Below, in pieces: positions 18,447 through 26,751 of a stretch of 64,000 bases of DNA. Position numbers and translations under genes: made by a program. The DNA comes from a virus: IMG/VR virus record IMGVR_UViG_3300033149_003257, positions 1-64,000 of that record. One strand, written 5' to 3'. A model generated the notes under the pieces. It did not search any database. It was not told the DNA's origin and was given only the letters and a program-made list of their open reading frames with translations. Within the stretch, counting starts at the first letter, position 1; each line of letters begins with the position of its first letter.

Positions 18447-18495
18447 AAAAAAGACTTTTTAATTTTAATATGATAATAATTAAAAAGTCTTTTTT
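18447..18495 (-). terminator. Intrinsic terminator after the DUF932-like gene
   Basis: A perfect 18-bp inverted repeat (AAAAAAGACTTTTTAATT at 18447-18464, complement at 18478-18495) with a T-run on either strand. It closes the minus-strand unit that ends with the gene at 18501-19406 and separates it from the hub-like gene at 17136. Confidence 0.85.
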
Positions 18496-18500
18496 CATAA

Positions 18501-19406
18501 TTAAGTAACTAAAGAAGTCATTTGTTCTGGAACTATCAAAACTCTTTCTGCAATATCTTCTAATAATAATTTAGCATTTAAATTTTTTTCTTTTGTACTA
18601 TACTTTACTATAGATAAAAATAAGTTCCATGTAGAAATATTAATATTATCTAATTGTTGAGTTTCATCACTTAAATCTTGATTTATAATATTAGAAAGAA
18701 ATTCAGTTATTTCATGTCTTCGTTTTTTTCCTACTTTTTCAATTAATTCTAAAGTTGACATAACATCATCTATAGATAAATTACTATTAAAATTATTTTG
18801 TATTAATGTTAATATATTTCCAGAAAATACGTTTACATAATTAGCTACAGCAGATATCATTTTTGTTTGAGAATTTCTAATATGTACTTGTCTCATAGAA
18901 CCAATTTTTGTTCTAAAACCAAAACCAATTCGTTTTGAAGATCCTTCATGCATACATATTCCAAAACTAACATTAACTGTTTTGGTTCCATCATAACTAT
19001 TTGTTATAATTAGTTGTGGATATATATCACCAATAGAAGGATGATTTGTAGGATTTTGTATAACTATTTCATTATACATTTGAGTAAGCTTTGGTGATAA
19101 CATTGTATATTCCCTTAAAATAGCATTTCCACTTTGTAAAATGAATTGTCTTATCTTTTCATTTATATGATCGTTACCAATAAATTCATATAATCTAGAA
19201 AGAACTCCAGCAAAAGTAAACTCTTGATTATTTTGTCCTTTTGTAAATAAACCAAAATATGGTACATCTACATTATCAAGAAGTTCTGATCCATCTTTTG
19301 TTCTTAATTGATTATATACTACTTCTCCATACTGATCTTGATAATGAAAACAACCATTACCTCTATTTGTTAAACCCATGCTTTCTGCACGTTGTTCAAA
19401 ATCCAT
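18501..19406 (-). CDS. DUF932-like protein
   Basis: A 301-residue protein. The central part (IITNSYDGTKTVNVSFGICM, about residues 131-150) resembles the DUF932 family found in many phages and plasmids, where a TNSHDGT-type motif is followed by a conserved core. Next come FGFRTKIGSMRQVHIRNSQT and a helical C-terminus. The role of the family is unknown. Last gene of its transcription unit, with the terminator directly after it. Confidence 0.5.
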   Translation of the reverse strand: MDFEQRAESMGLTNRGNGCFHYQDQYGEVVYNQLRTKDGSELLDNVDVPYFGLFTKGQNNQEFTFAGVLSRLYEFIGNDHINEKIRQFILQSGNAILREYTMLSPKLTQMYNEIVIQNPTNHPSIGDIYPQLIITNSYDGTKTVNVSFGICMHEGSSKRIGFGFRTKIGSMRQVHIRNSQTKMISAVANYVNVFSGNILTLIQNNFNSNLSIDDVMSTLELIEKVGKKRRHEITEFLSNIINQDLSDETQQLDNINISTWNLFLSIVKYSTKEKNLNAKLLLEDIAERVLIVPEQMTSLVT

Positions 19407-19424
19407 TCTATATCTCTCTTTCTC

Positions 19425-20045
19425 CTAAAAGATAGAAACCCTTTCTGCAATAATTCTCATATAAATATTTCTATTATCATAAATAAATCTTTCATTTATT
19501 TGTATAACTTTAAATCGTTTTTCTAATTCAAAATAATATCTTGCTCTTTGTGGTGTCCATATACTAGCATGTGGATCTTCTGGTTCATTTAAAAGTTCAG
19601 TAGTCAGCAAAATATTATTGAACTCATAATCTTTATCATTTATATCTTCTTGTAATAACATATCGGATAATAATGTATAGTTTGGTACAATTACATCTAC
19701 TAAACCACCAATTTTAATACAAGTCGATAACATATAAATAAAATATAAAACTTCTGTCATTCTTACATGCTCTAAATATCTATATAATACAACTCTATCA
19801 AAAGAATTTCTATAAGAACTAATAAAATCTTGCCAGGTTGATTTTATATAAAATATTTTTGTAGAACTTTTAATATAATTCCATTTTTTATGTAGTCTAT
19901 CAATTTCATCAATTTCAGTTTTATCAATATAACATGGATCTACATTTACTATAAAATATTGTCCATGTAAATCCAAATCAAGTGGCTCTGATTTTCCAGA
20001 TCCAATATTTAAAATTGAAAGTTTTTCTTTTTGTGAATTAACCAT
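19425..20045 (-). CDS. Possible SAM-dependent methyltransferase
   Basis: A 206-residue protein with ILNIGSGKSEPLDLDLHG near residues 12-29, similar to motif I of class I methyltransferases (nucleotide-binding G.G.G type). FIVNVDPCYID follows, where an acidic residue after the second strand would contact SAM, and later YRYLEHV and IKIGGLVDVIVPNY, matching the helix and strand order of this fold. The substrate is unknown. The start may be ATG 20045 or GTG 20048. It overlaps the preceding gene (20038-20397) by eight bases, so translation is probably coupled. Confidence 0.5.
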   Translation of the reverse strand: MVNSQKEKLSILNIGSGKSEPLDLDLHGQYFIVNVDPCYIDKTEIDEIDRLHKKWNYIKSSTKIFYIKSTWQDFISSYRNSFDRVVLYRYLEHVRMTEVLYFIYMLSTCIKIGGLVDVIVPNYTLLSDMLLQEDINDKDYEFNNILLTTELLNEPEDPHASIWTPQRARYYFELEKRFKVIQINERFIYDNRNIYMRIIAERVSIF

Positions 20046-20397
20046 CACGTTCTGCCCTTTCTATCCATATAATATCATTATATGTTAAATTATTAAGTCC
20101 AATATTTTTAAAAGATTCAATAACTCTATCTTTAAAATTTAATAGAGTTTCATTATCATCCATGTTAGTTGGATGTAGTCCAAAACAAATTGAATCTGAA
20201 TATTGACTTATAAAATATTTTATATTATTTTCTTCTAATTTATTAATAAATATATCAATAATATCTTCATAAATATCATCTTCAGATTTTTTTCCATTTG
20301 AAACTAATTTTCGATAATCATCATAATCTAATTCCATTCCCCATACTACAAAAGAAGTAGTACTCGAATTTGTTACAAAATTTGTTTTTACTTTCAT
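20038..20397 (-). CDS. Small protein with the K.DFVTNSSS N-terminal motif
   Basis: A 119-residue protein that begins MKVKTNFVTNSSTTSFVVWG. This N-terminal motif (K..FVTNSSS.SF) is shared by many small phage and bacterial proteins of unknown function. The rest is acidic and alpha/beta, with two helical stretches. It overlaps the next gene (methyltransferase-like) and sits ten bases after 20407-21132, so it is part of a tight unit. Function unknown. Confidence 0.65.
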   Translation of the reverse strand: MKVKTNFVTNSSTTSFVVWGMELDYDDYRKLVSNGKKSEDDIYEDIIDIFINKLEENNIKYFISQYSDSICFGLHPTNMDDNETLLNFKDRVIESFKNIGLNNLTYNDIIWIERAERDG

Positions 20398-20406
20398 ATT
20401 TTTCTC

Positions 20407-21132
20407 TCACATGAATTCACTAACAATTGATTTTGTAAAGGGTAATAAATAGAAATTAAAATATCTTTCTCTATCTACATCAGAAAGATCTATTAATTTA
20501 ATAGTAGGTTTACTAATTTCTATTTCTCTATATCTCTTAAAAAATACTACAAACTTATTATTTAAAGTTGGAATACAAAATAGTTTGGGGTTCTCTCCAA
20601 ATATAATTTCATCTTTTATTTTTTGCAAACTTTTAAATATTATTTCTTTAATTGAAAAATTAATTTTCAACATTTTTTTATAAATTTTATCCATTTCTTC
20701 ATATCTATATGAAACACCTTTAACTGTAATTTTTTCTCCATCATAAGCTATATACTTATTTCTATCAAATGATATAATAAAAACTTCAAAAATAGTTTGT
20801 AGATTTAAAGGGAGAGATTGTGTTGCAGTCTTTTCTAAACGTTTTGTTAAAATTACTCCATCATATTGTCTTAATAATAATTCTTCATTTTTTACATTAT
20901 TAATATGTAAATATTCACTAATTATAGAATTGGTAACTTTATTTAACATTTTTGATAATCTTGAATTACCTTTCATCATTTGACCAATTCTAATATTTCT
21001 CGTTTCTTTAATATTTTTGTCTATATCTGAAATATCAATACCAATTTTTTCCAATATTGAATAATGACAAGATGGTATATCATATGAATATACATTTCTC
21101 AAAAATAATCTACAATTGTCGTTAAATTTCAT
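20407..21132 (-). CDS. Unknown 241-residue protein
   Basis: A protein with no family that I can name. Residues 40-100 contain a helical Asn/Arg-rich stretch (RNIRIGQMMKGNSRL, then NEELLLRQYDGVILTKRL). The QYDGV motif recalls nucleic-acid enzymes but is not diagnostic. The end is mixed alpha/beta. The stop is TGA at 20407-20409. A hairpin (21148-21184) lies just upstream of the start codon. Confidence 0.55.
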   Translation of the reverse strand: MKFNDNCRLFLRNVYSYDIPSCHYSILEKIGIDISDIDKNIKETRNIRIGQMMKGNSRLSKMLNKVTNSIISEYLHINNVKNEELLLRQYDGVILTKRLEKTATQSLPLNLQTIFEVFIISFDRNKYIAYDGEKITVKGVSYRYEEMDKIYKKMLKINFSIKEIIFKSLQKIKDEIIFGENPKLFCIPTLNNKFVVFFKRYREIEISKPTIKLIDLSDVDRERYFNFYLLPFTKSIVSEFM

Positions 21133-21147
21133 AATCGTATATTTTTT

Positions 21148-21184
21148 GGGAATTTATAACTATTTATATTAGTTATAAATTCCC
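21148..21184. repeat. Perfect 14-bp hairpin between minus-strand genes
   Basis: GGGAATTTATAACT at 21148-21161 and its exact complement at 21171-21184, nine-base loop. It stands between the stop of 21199-21963 and the start of 20407-21132. On the transcribed (minus) strand the stem is followed by A residues, not T, so it is not a usual terminator. It could be an mRNA stability or processing element. Confidence 0.7.
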
Positions 21185-21198
21185 TACAATTTAATATA

Positions 21199-21963
21199 TT
21201 ATTTTACTAAAGTTAACATAACAGAATCAATTTGAACAAGATGATTCAAATCATTCATGTTAATTTGTCTTTCATATAACCATTCAAAAACATCATTATT
21301 TGTATTTAAGGTATCAATTTGTTTAGATATTTGTTTATAAAGAATTTGTAAATTTTCTTTATTTGCATTATTAGCTAATTTTGATATAATTTCAGCTTGA
21401 TCAACAGATGGTACATTAAATCCAATTTCAGATTTTTTGACCTTAATTTGATCAAACGGAATTAACTTATCATTATGTTGAATACAAAATGTTACTATTA
21501 AACCTGTTTTTATGGCATAACATTTTAAAAATATTTCTTCATTATATTGATATAATACTTCAAAACCATTACTATATACATTCATTTTTTGACCATCAAG
21601 ATTTGGAACTAGAAATTGATCAGCATTTTCAAAAACTTGTAATTTTCTTTTATCATTTCCTCTATCATCTTTACCACCTTTTGGATCCAGAACAGAGAAA
21701 ATAATAGTTGATTTTGAGTCAACTCCTCTAATATCTACTGATACTTTATTTATATTATTAAATCGGTCCAAATTTGAATTACACCAATCAGTAAAATTAA
21801 TCATCGAAATATTAAAAGGAGGTGTATTTTCTTGTTGTTCATTTAGATTTTCTAACTGTCCGTTCGGAGTTTCTTCATTTCTAGGTAACTCTAAGTCATC
21901 TACATTAAATAAATTATTACCTTCCCCAGGTTGTTTTACCATTTCTGACAAATTTTCATCCAT
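21199..21963 (-). CDS. Unknown 254-residue protein
   Basis: The first 50 residues are acidic and disordered (many Glu, Asn and Gln), then a beta-rich domain follows (SVDIRGVDSKSTIIFSVLDP, with FEVLYQYNEEIFLKCYAIKTG). The last 80 residues are helical. No motif known to me fits. A good AAAGGAG site precedes the ATG. The acidic front and compact core could suit a scaffold or regulatory protein, but that is a guess. Confidence 0.5.
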   Translation of the reverse strand: MDENLSEMVKQPGEGNNLFNVDDLELPRNEETPNGQLENLNEQQENTPPFNISMINFTDWCNSNLDRFNNINKVSVDIRGVDSKSTIIFSVLDPKGGKDDRGNDKRKLQVFENADQFLVPNLDGQKMNVYSNGFEVLYQYNEEIFLKCYAIKTGLIVTFCIQHNDKLIPFDQIKVKKSEIGFNVPSVDQAEIISKLANNANKENLQILYKQISKQIDTLNTNNDVFEWLYERQINMNDLNHLVQIDSVMLTLVK

Positions 21964-21984
21964 TTTTTTCTCCTTTAAAAATTA

Positions 21985-22335
21985 TTATTCTAACCATTTA
22001 GAATTGATTAAAAGTTTTTCTCTCCATTTTTCAGGATCAATATCTGAAAAAGATTCCAAAATTGCTCCAGATAAAGCCATTATTTTTATTATATTTTCAT
22101 AAGTTTTTATTGGAGCCCTTTTATTAATTTCATATTCTCTACATGTTAATAACCATTCTGGTAATTCATTTGACCATTTATTTGTATATGATTCTATAGC
22201 TTTATCAATATAGTGTTTCAAAAATACTAAAAAACTTGCTATATTTAAGTTCTTATCATTCTTATAATTACCAAATACAGTTTGTTCATATAATCTTTCT
22301 TTTTTATATAATTCAATTAAATCTATTATATTCAT
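21985..22335 (-). CDS. Unknown small helical protein
   Basis: A 116-residue protein, all-helical in appearance, with Trp/Glu-rich stretches (WSNELPEWLLTCREYE) and a central LIKIMALSG-type segment followed by SDIDPEKWREKL. It may relate to MazG-like all-alpha nucleotide pyrophosphatases, but no metal-binding ExxE pair is clear. Its start touches the stop of 22335-22994 (one-base overlap), so the two are likely co-translated. Confidence 0.5.
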   Translation of the reverse strand: MNIIDLIELYKKERLYEQTVFGNYKNDKNLNIASFLVFLKHYIDKAIESYTNKWSNELPEWLLTCREYEINKRAPIKTYENIIKIMALSGAILESFSDIDPEKWREKLLINSKWLE

Positions 22336-22994
22336 TAAATTTTTTCTCCTTGTATTTCTAAATATGATTCTTTTAACTCATTATATATTTTATTTCTTCT
22401 TTCAGGAATACCATAAAATGATAGTTCCCATATAATAGAATGAATTATATCTAATAATGAAAATTGTGTTTCATATTCTTCAGATATATTTTTATCATCT
22501 GAGGAGTTTGATAAGTTATATATTTCTTTATAAAAAATATGGTTCCCAAGTTTTAATGGAATATCAATAATCTCTTTTAAAGATGACAAATCAATAGCAT
22601 AACAAGTCTCTGTTTTTTCATTATAACCATATACATCGATGTAATTTTCTATTTCATCATCAATACTATTATCATTCCATATATTTATTCGTGTTACTTT
22701 TTGTAAAGTTATATAATCGATATCGCTACAAACATAATAATCTTCTTGACATAAATTAAATTCTTCAATAAAAGGACCAAAGAAACTATCTAATAACTGA
22801 AATATCGGATATTCTATAATTATCTTAAAATAATCTTTGAGAGTAAATCCATTTTCTAATATAGAATTAACAAATAAAATTGAAAGGTCTTTACTATCTT
22901 TTGCAATATAATTTCCAGTAGGATAATATTCATCAGAATTTTCTTCTTGTTTCATTATTTCTATAAGTCCATTTTTCTTTAATAATAATTTCAT
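22335..22994 (-). CDS. Unknown acidic protein
   Basis: A 219-residue acidic protein with many Asp/Glu and Tyr. It starts after an AGGTG ribosome site at the edge of the region that holds the tRNA. No motif is recognised. It shares a one-base overlap with the next gene, 21985-22335. Confidence 0.5.
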   Translation of the reverse strand: MKLLLKKNGLIEIMKQEENSDEYYPTGNYIAKDSKDLSILFVNSILENGFTLKDYFKIIIEYPIFQLLDSFFGPFIEEFNLCQEDYYVCSDIDYITLQKVTRINIWNDNSIDDEIENYIDVYGYNEKTETCYAIDLSSLKEIIDIPLKLGNHIFYKEIYNLSNSSDDKNISEEYETQFSLLDIIHSIIWELSFYGIPERRNKIYNELKESYLEIQGEKI

Positions 22995-23021
22995 AAATTC
23001 ACCTGTTCAAATTAAAATTGG

Positions 23022-23095
23022 TCGGAACGGAGAGATTCGAACTCTCGTGAACTTGGTCCCAAACCAAGTGATTAACCAAACTAACCTACGTTCCG
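23022..23095 (-). tRNA. tRNA-Pro (anticodon TGG)
   Basis: A complete 74-base cloverleaf on the minus strand. The acceptor stem CGGAACG pairs with CGTTCCG, including the C1-G72 pair typical of bacterial tRNA-Pro, with discriminator A. The D arm is GGTT/AATC with GG in the loop. The anticodon stem CTTGG/CCAAG holds loop TTTGGGA, so the anticodon is TGG, reading CCA and other Pro codons. The T arm GAGAG-TTCGAAT-CTCTC is perfect. CCA is not encoded. CCA is the commonest Pro codon in this AT-rich phage, which explains why such a tRNA is useful. Confidence 0.95.
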
Positions 23096-23250
23096 ATTTT
23101 TTTTCTTCTCCATTTTAAAAAACGTTTAAATATAACTTTTTCATAAGTAAAACAAATTTTATAAGAAAATTTTTTCGGTATTCCACAATCAATTAGTCTA
23201 CAATATATATGTAATGGATTCATTATATGATAGAATATTGATTTGTGCAT
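23086..23250 (-). CDS. Small basic ORF running into the tRNA
   Basis: A 54-residue frame starting at ATG 23248-23250 after a GAGGTG site. The product is basic and hydrophobic (MHKSIFYHIMNPLHIYCRLI, and KWRRKK near the end) and its TAG stop lies in the 5' part of the tRNA gene. The ribosome site and length make it plausible, but no similarity is known to me. It could also be the leader of the tRNA transcript. Confidence 0.4.
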   Translation of the reverse strand: MHKSIFYHIMNPLHIYCRLIDCGIPKKFSYKICFTYEKVIFKRFLKWRRKKIGT

Positions 23251-23305
23251 TTTTTACACCTCAAGTATTTTTTAATTTGTTCTACTTAAAATATTATAAA
23301 TAAAA

Positions 23306-24013
23306 CTATTTCAATAATAAATCAAGATATTTTAAATTTTTATGCAAATATGAAGAATGCTGTTTCATATATTCTAAAACAATATATCCATACCACTTAT
23401 ATTTATATTTTAACTCTCTTACAAAAGATACTAAATTTAAATCACCATTTTGTATATTAAACGGTAGATGTTGTTGTTTTCCAATTCTATTAGATAAATG
23501 AATTACAGAAATCTTACTTAATAAAAATGGAATTATTTCATGATTAAACCATACATCACTAACATGACTAGTATCAAATGTAATCGATAAAGAATTAGAT
23601 TGTAAACATATTTCATAAATATTTAGTGGACTTCTTAATTCTTTCTTTTTTCTCCATTGAAAAGTTTCTATACTCAAGTTATATCTACCAATTCGATGTC
23701 GTAAAAAATAATTAGTAAATTGTATTATTCCTTTATTTGGATGAATTACAAAATATTGACAATCAGAAGAAAAAGATAATTCATCTATTAGTTCTATCAA
23801 ATCATGAACGTTTAAAACTGATAGACAATCAATTGGTAAATGAATTACTTTAATTTTATCTTTATTTTTTGATAAAGAGTCTAATATCAATTCTTTATTT
23901 TCTTGAAAAATACTAGTTTTAAAGATTGATATTTGTAGAAATACATTCATATAATCTATATTTTTGATAGACTCTTCATCATATAAAGGATATGAAATCA
24001 TATTTTCAATCAT
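23306..24013 (-). CDS. Xylose-isomerase-like TIM-barrel protein
   Basis: A 235-residue protein with the strand ends of the sugar-phosphate isomerase/endonuclease IV fold: VIHLPIDC, CQYFVIHPNKG, LSIETFQW, ITFDTSHVSDVW, VIHLSNRIGKQQHLPF, GYIVLEY. His, Glu and Asp at these ends (HP, IET, DTSHV, HLS, LEY) would hold metals. It could act on a sugar or on abasic DNA; length is shorter than endonuclease IV (about 280). Neighbours do not settle the substrate. Confidence 0.65.
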   Translation of the reverse strand: MIENMISYPLYDEESIKNIDYMNVFLQISIFKTSIFQENKELILDSLSKNKDKIKVIHLPIDCLSVLNVHDLIELIDELSFSSDCQYFVIHPNKGIIQFTNYFLRHRIGRYNLSIETFQWRKKKELRSPLNIYEICLQSNSLSITFDTSHVSDVWFNHEIIPFLLSKISVIHLSNRIGKQQHLPFNIQNGDLNLVSFVRELKYKYKWYGYIVLEYMKQHSSYLHKNLKYLDLLLK

Positions 24014-24026
24014 AAAAATATGTCCT

Positions 24027-24299
24027 TCAGTCTTTAGATAATTTAGTTAATTTTATATTATGTTCATAAAGTATATGTCTTATATTTGACTTTAATTCAT
24101 TAAATAAATATTCTTTAAATAAATCAACTTCATAATCTGCAAAATTAGATAAAATTCTACATAAAATATTTATTGTATCTTCTGATTTTAAATTAAATTT
24201 TCCAATTTCACCATATCTATTTTTGATAATATCTATTTAATTATTTCGAAATCCAGCTATAAATTCTTGTTTATAAAACCATTCATGTTTAGGTAACAT
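24027..24299 (-). pseudogene. Small gene with an in-frame TAA
   Basis: The frame opens at ATG 24299, overlapping the end of 24289-25422 by 11 bases. It reads MLPKHEWFYKQEFIAGFRNN, then TAA at 24237-24239, and goes on in the same frame for 69 more codons (IDIIKNRYGEIG...LTKLSKD) to TGA 24027-24029. Both parts look like coding sequence, so it is probably one 90-residue gene broken by a nonsense change. Readthrough or a sequencing error are alternatives. No start with a ribosome site is seen after the TAA. Confidence 0.55.
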
Positions 24300-25422
24300 A
24301 ATTTAAAGATACCATTTCAGATTTTTCAAATAATCTTTTTCTTATAGATACAGCTGGCTTTCCAACTTCTGGCTGAAATAATACTAACCTATCCCATTTA
24401 TTTCTTTTCTTTGGAATAACATAATTTCTTTCCCATTTAACATTTTTTAACCACATTGGAAATTTTTCTGTTTTTGGTTTATGATTACTATAACCATATT
24501 TATAAAAAGCAAGCTCAGTTGCTCTTGTCATAAAGCGCAATCTAGGAATTATATTATAAACATATTTCTTTCTTAAATTAGTAAGTTTAACTAAATTTTC
24601 TTGATTAGAATCAAATTTTCGAAAATCTAAGATTTCTGGAAAATCCACTTCTACTTGAAGAGCTTCAACTTTAATGGATTTTCCACTTCCTGTAGTAGTT
24701 TTTGGCCACTCTTGGGGTTTTTCAGATTCAGGATATTTAATACCGTCTTGTAACATACTTTTGATTTGTGAATTATAAAATGTAGCTTCTTTATTTAATC
24801 GCTCGATTAAAGCTTTTGTTATAAAATAATATTGTCCATATAGACTAATCCATCTATTTGGATGAACAAAATGTTTAAAAATTATAGAATTTCCAGTAAA
24901 TAATTTATTCTCCATTAAAAATTGATTTTCTTTTGCAGTTGGTAAAAATTCAATTTTTCTCCAACCTTTATGCCAATTTCCATTCAAATCAGTTAAAGAA
25001 AAATTTCTAAAATCACCAACTCCAGAAGTAGTCATTACATTCATATCTTTTATTCTAACAGAAAATGAAAATACATTTTTATTAGCACTAAGGCTAACTA
25101 TTGAACCGTGTCTATTTTCAGAAGAAACTAGTTGCTGCCCTTCTTTAGATTTCCTTCTTCTCATAGAATGATAAGTTGGTAAATTTATTACAGCACCTCT
25201 TCCAGACAATTCATATAAAAAACATGCTAAATCTAAATCTGTTCCTACAAATACTCCATTAACATAAGCTGGACCTGGTTTTCTAGAAAATAAATCATAA
25301 CCCCACCAACTTAAAACTTCATCTATTGTTCTAGATATATCTTCATTATTTATAATATCATCCATAGCTTGTGTATCAAGAACTTCCTTTAATGTCATTG
25401 CAACTTTTTTTGGTCGTGTCAT
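24289..25422 (-). CDS. Unknown 377-residue protein
   Basis: A basic protein without a family I recognise. The middle has aromatic-rich stretches (SWWGYDLFSRKPGPAYVNG and WISLYGQYYFITK), and the C-terminus is Trp/Lys-rich (MWLKNVKWERNYVIPKKRNK). It lies in a run of unknown genes between the TIM-barrel protein and FolE2. A nucleic-acid contact is possible from the basic composition, but nothing specific is visible. Confidence 0.55.
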   Translation of the reverse strand: MTRPKKVAMTLKEVLDTQAMDDIINNEDISRTIDEVLSWWGYDLFSRKPGPAYVNGVFVGTDLDLACFLYELSGRGAVINLPTYHSMRRRKSKEGQQLVSSENRHGSIVSLSANKNVFSFSVRIKDMNVMTTSGVGDFRNFSLTDLNGNWHKGWRKIEFLPTAKENQFLMENKLFTGNSIIFKHFVHPNRWISLYGQYYFITKALIERLNKEATFYNSQIKSMLQDGIKYPESEKPQEWPKTTTGSGKSIKVEALQVEVDFPEILDFRKFDSNQENLVKLTNLRKKYVYNIIPRLRFMTRATELAFYKYGYSNHKPKTEKFPMWLKNVKWERNYVIPKKRNKWDRLVLFQPEVGKPAVSIRKRLFEKSEMVSLNYVT

Positions 25423-25443
25423 CTTTACTCCTTTTGTTTTATT

Positions 25444-25842
25444 TTAATCCAACACTTTTACGGCTGGATAACATATTGTTCCATCAGGTGGTGAAACTTT
25501 TGATATTCTATAAAAAGGATCAATTATATTTTTTCTATAAAATTGATCTAAATCATAATCACTATCTAGAATAGAAATCCTACAAATACTATATGGTTTT
25601 TTACCTTTTCCTATTGAAAGTACTCTCTTTATGTTAAAACATGCCGGACAGTCCGTTTGTCTTCTAATAAACTTTTCTGCTTGATATTTTCTTTCAAAAA
25701 CCATTATTCCAAGAGTTCCTTTTGGAGCTTCTACAATTGTATCTTTTTTATAGTTAAGTCTATATTTTTTAATTCCATTACATAATGAAAGAAATGCGCT
25801 TTTATTATCTTCTGATACAACTTTATATTTTACTTTTCTCAT
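25444..25842 (-). CDS. Unknown small basic protein
   Basis: A 132-residue protein with KYKVVSEDNKSAF, then LNYKKDTIVEAPKGTLGIMV and FERKYQAEKFI. This order (S.. then Y..... A..GT.G...F....A..F) recurs in small phage and bacterial proteins of unknown role. One Cys pair, CPAC, is present at about residue 73. It lies 15 bases from FolE2 on the same strand. Confidence 0.5.
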   Translation of the reverse strand: MRKVKYKVVSEDNKSAFLSLCNGIKKYRLNYKKDTIVEAPKGTLGIMVFERKYQAEKFIRRQTDCPACFNIKRVLSIGKGKKPYSICRISILDSDYDLDQFYRKNIIDPFYRISKVSPPDGTICYPAVKVLD

Positions 25843-25857
25843 AAAATATACTCCATT

Positions 25858-26733
25858 TTAAATATGATAATTTCCATTAAATCCATCTGGTATAGATTTC
25901 CAATTAATAGCAATTGCTTCAGAAGTATGAATAGATTCTTCATGAGTACATTTTACAATCCAATCATATATTTCTATTTTTTCATTTAAACAATTAGAAA
26001 TTAATCTAATTGCATCTTCAACAAATATTGGATTTTCTGAAGCAATTCTTGCAACTTCCATTTCATCTTCCCTTTTTATAATTGGATAAGGTCTAGTTCT
26101 AATAACATTTTCAACAGATTCTATTATATCTTCCAACCAAACATAATTTGGTTCTTTTGTCTCAATTAATATATCTGCATAAGATCTTTGTGCGTGTGGA
26201 AAACCACTTTTAGAATTTTCTTTTAAATGATTACATAATTCAGCAGAACATGGACAATATGATGAGTATTGAATTATAACTCCTTGAAAAAATTTAAAAA
26301 TTCTAGAATGACTTTGATCTGATAAAAGAATTTCTTTCATCTGTCCTTCAAATCTACATTTATAATATAAAGGAAATACATTATTTGTTATTGGAGATTT
26401 TTTCTTTATTGGAAATCTAAATTCAAATTTCATAAAAGCAGAATGGGATCCAATATTACTAGTAACATCATCAAGTATTTGCTTAATTAATATATGTTTT
26501 AATGGAAGTTCTAAATAATTTTTTAAAGTAAGCAATAACCTTGACATTGATATTCCTTTTTTTGTAGGACCTAAACTAGTTCTCATAGAAACATTTGCTA
26601 TTAATTGATGATATCCTCCATATTTTGATTCTAATCTAAAAGGAACTTCAACATTTTGAACTCCCACTTGTGCTATTGGAATTTGAATATTTGGTTTACT
26701 TTCTTGAACATCTGGTAAATTACTATTAATCAT
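25858..26733 (-). CDS. folE2: GTP cyclohydrolase FolE2 (type IB)
   Basis: A 291-residue enzyme converting GTP to 7,8-dihydroneopterin triphosphate. It shows YCPCSAELC near residue 164 (the metal Cys region), then GFPHAQRSYADILIE (family HGQRS; here HAQRS), and ENPIFVEDAIRLIS (family NP.FVEDM.R). The family length (about 260-300) fits. Product would feed QueD (present at 46846-47262), the first two steps of the preQ0/7-deazaguanine route. The Gly to Ala change in HAQRS is a small departure from the usual motif. Confidence 0.85.
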   Translation of the reverse strand: MINSNLPDVQESKPNIQIPIAQVGVQNVEVPFRLESKYGGYHQLIANVSMRTSLGPTKKGISMSRLLLTLKNYLELPLKHILIKQILDDVTSNIGSHSAFMKFEFRFPIKKKSPITNNVFPLYYKCRFEGQMKEILLSDQSHSRIFKFFQGVIIQYSSYCPCSAELCNHLKENSKSGFPHAQRSYADILIETKEPNYVWLEDIIESVENVIRTRPYPIIKREDEMEVARIASENPIFVEDAIRLISNCLNEKIEIYDWIVKCTHEESIHTSEAIAINWKSIPDGFNGNYHI

Positions 26734-26751
26734 AAGTTCTCCTTATATAGA

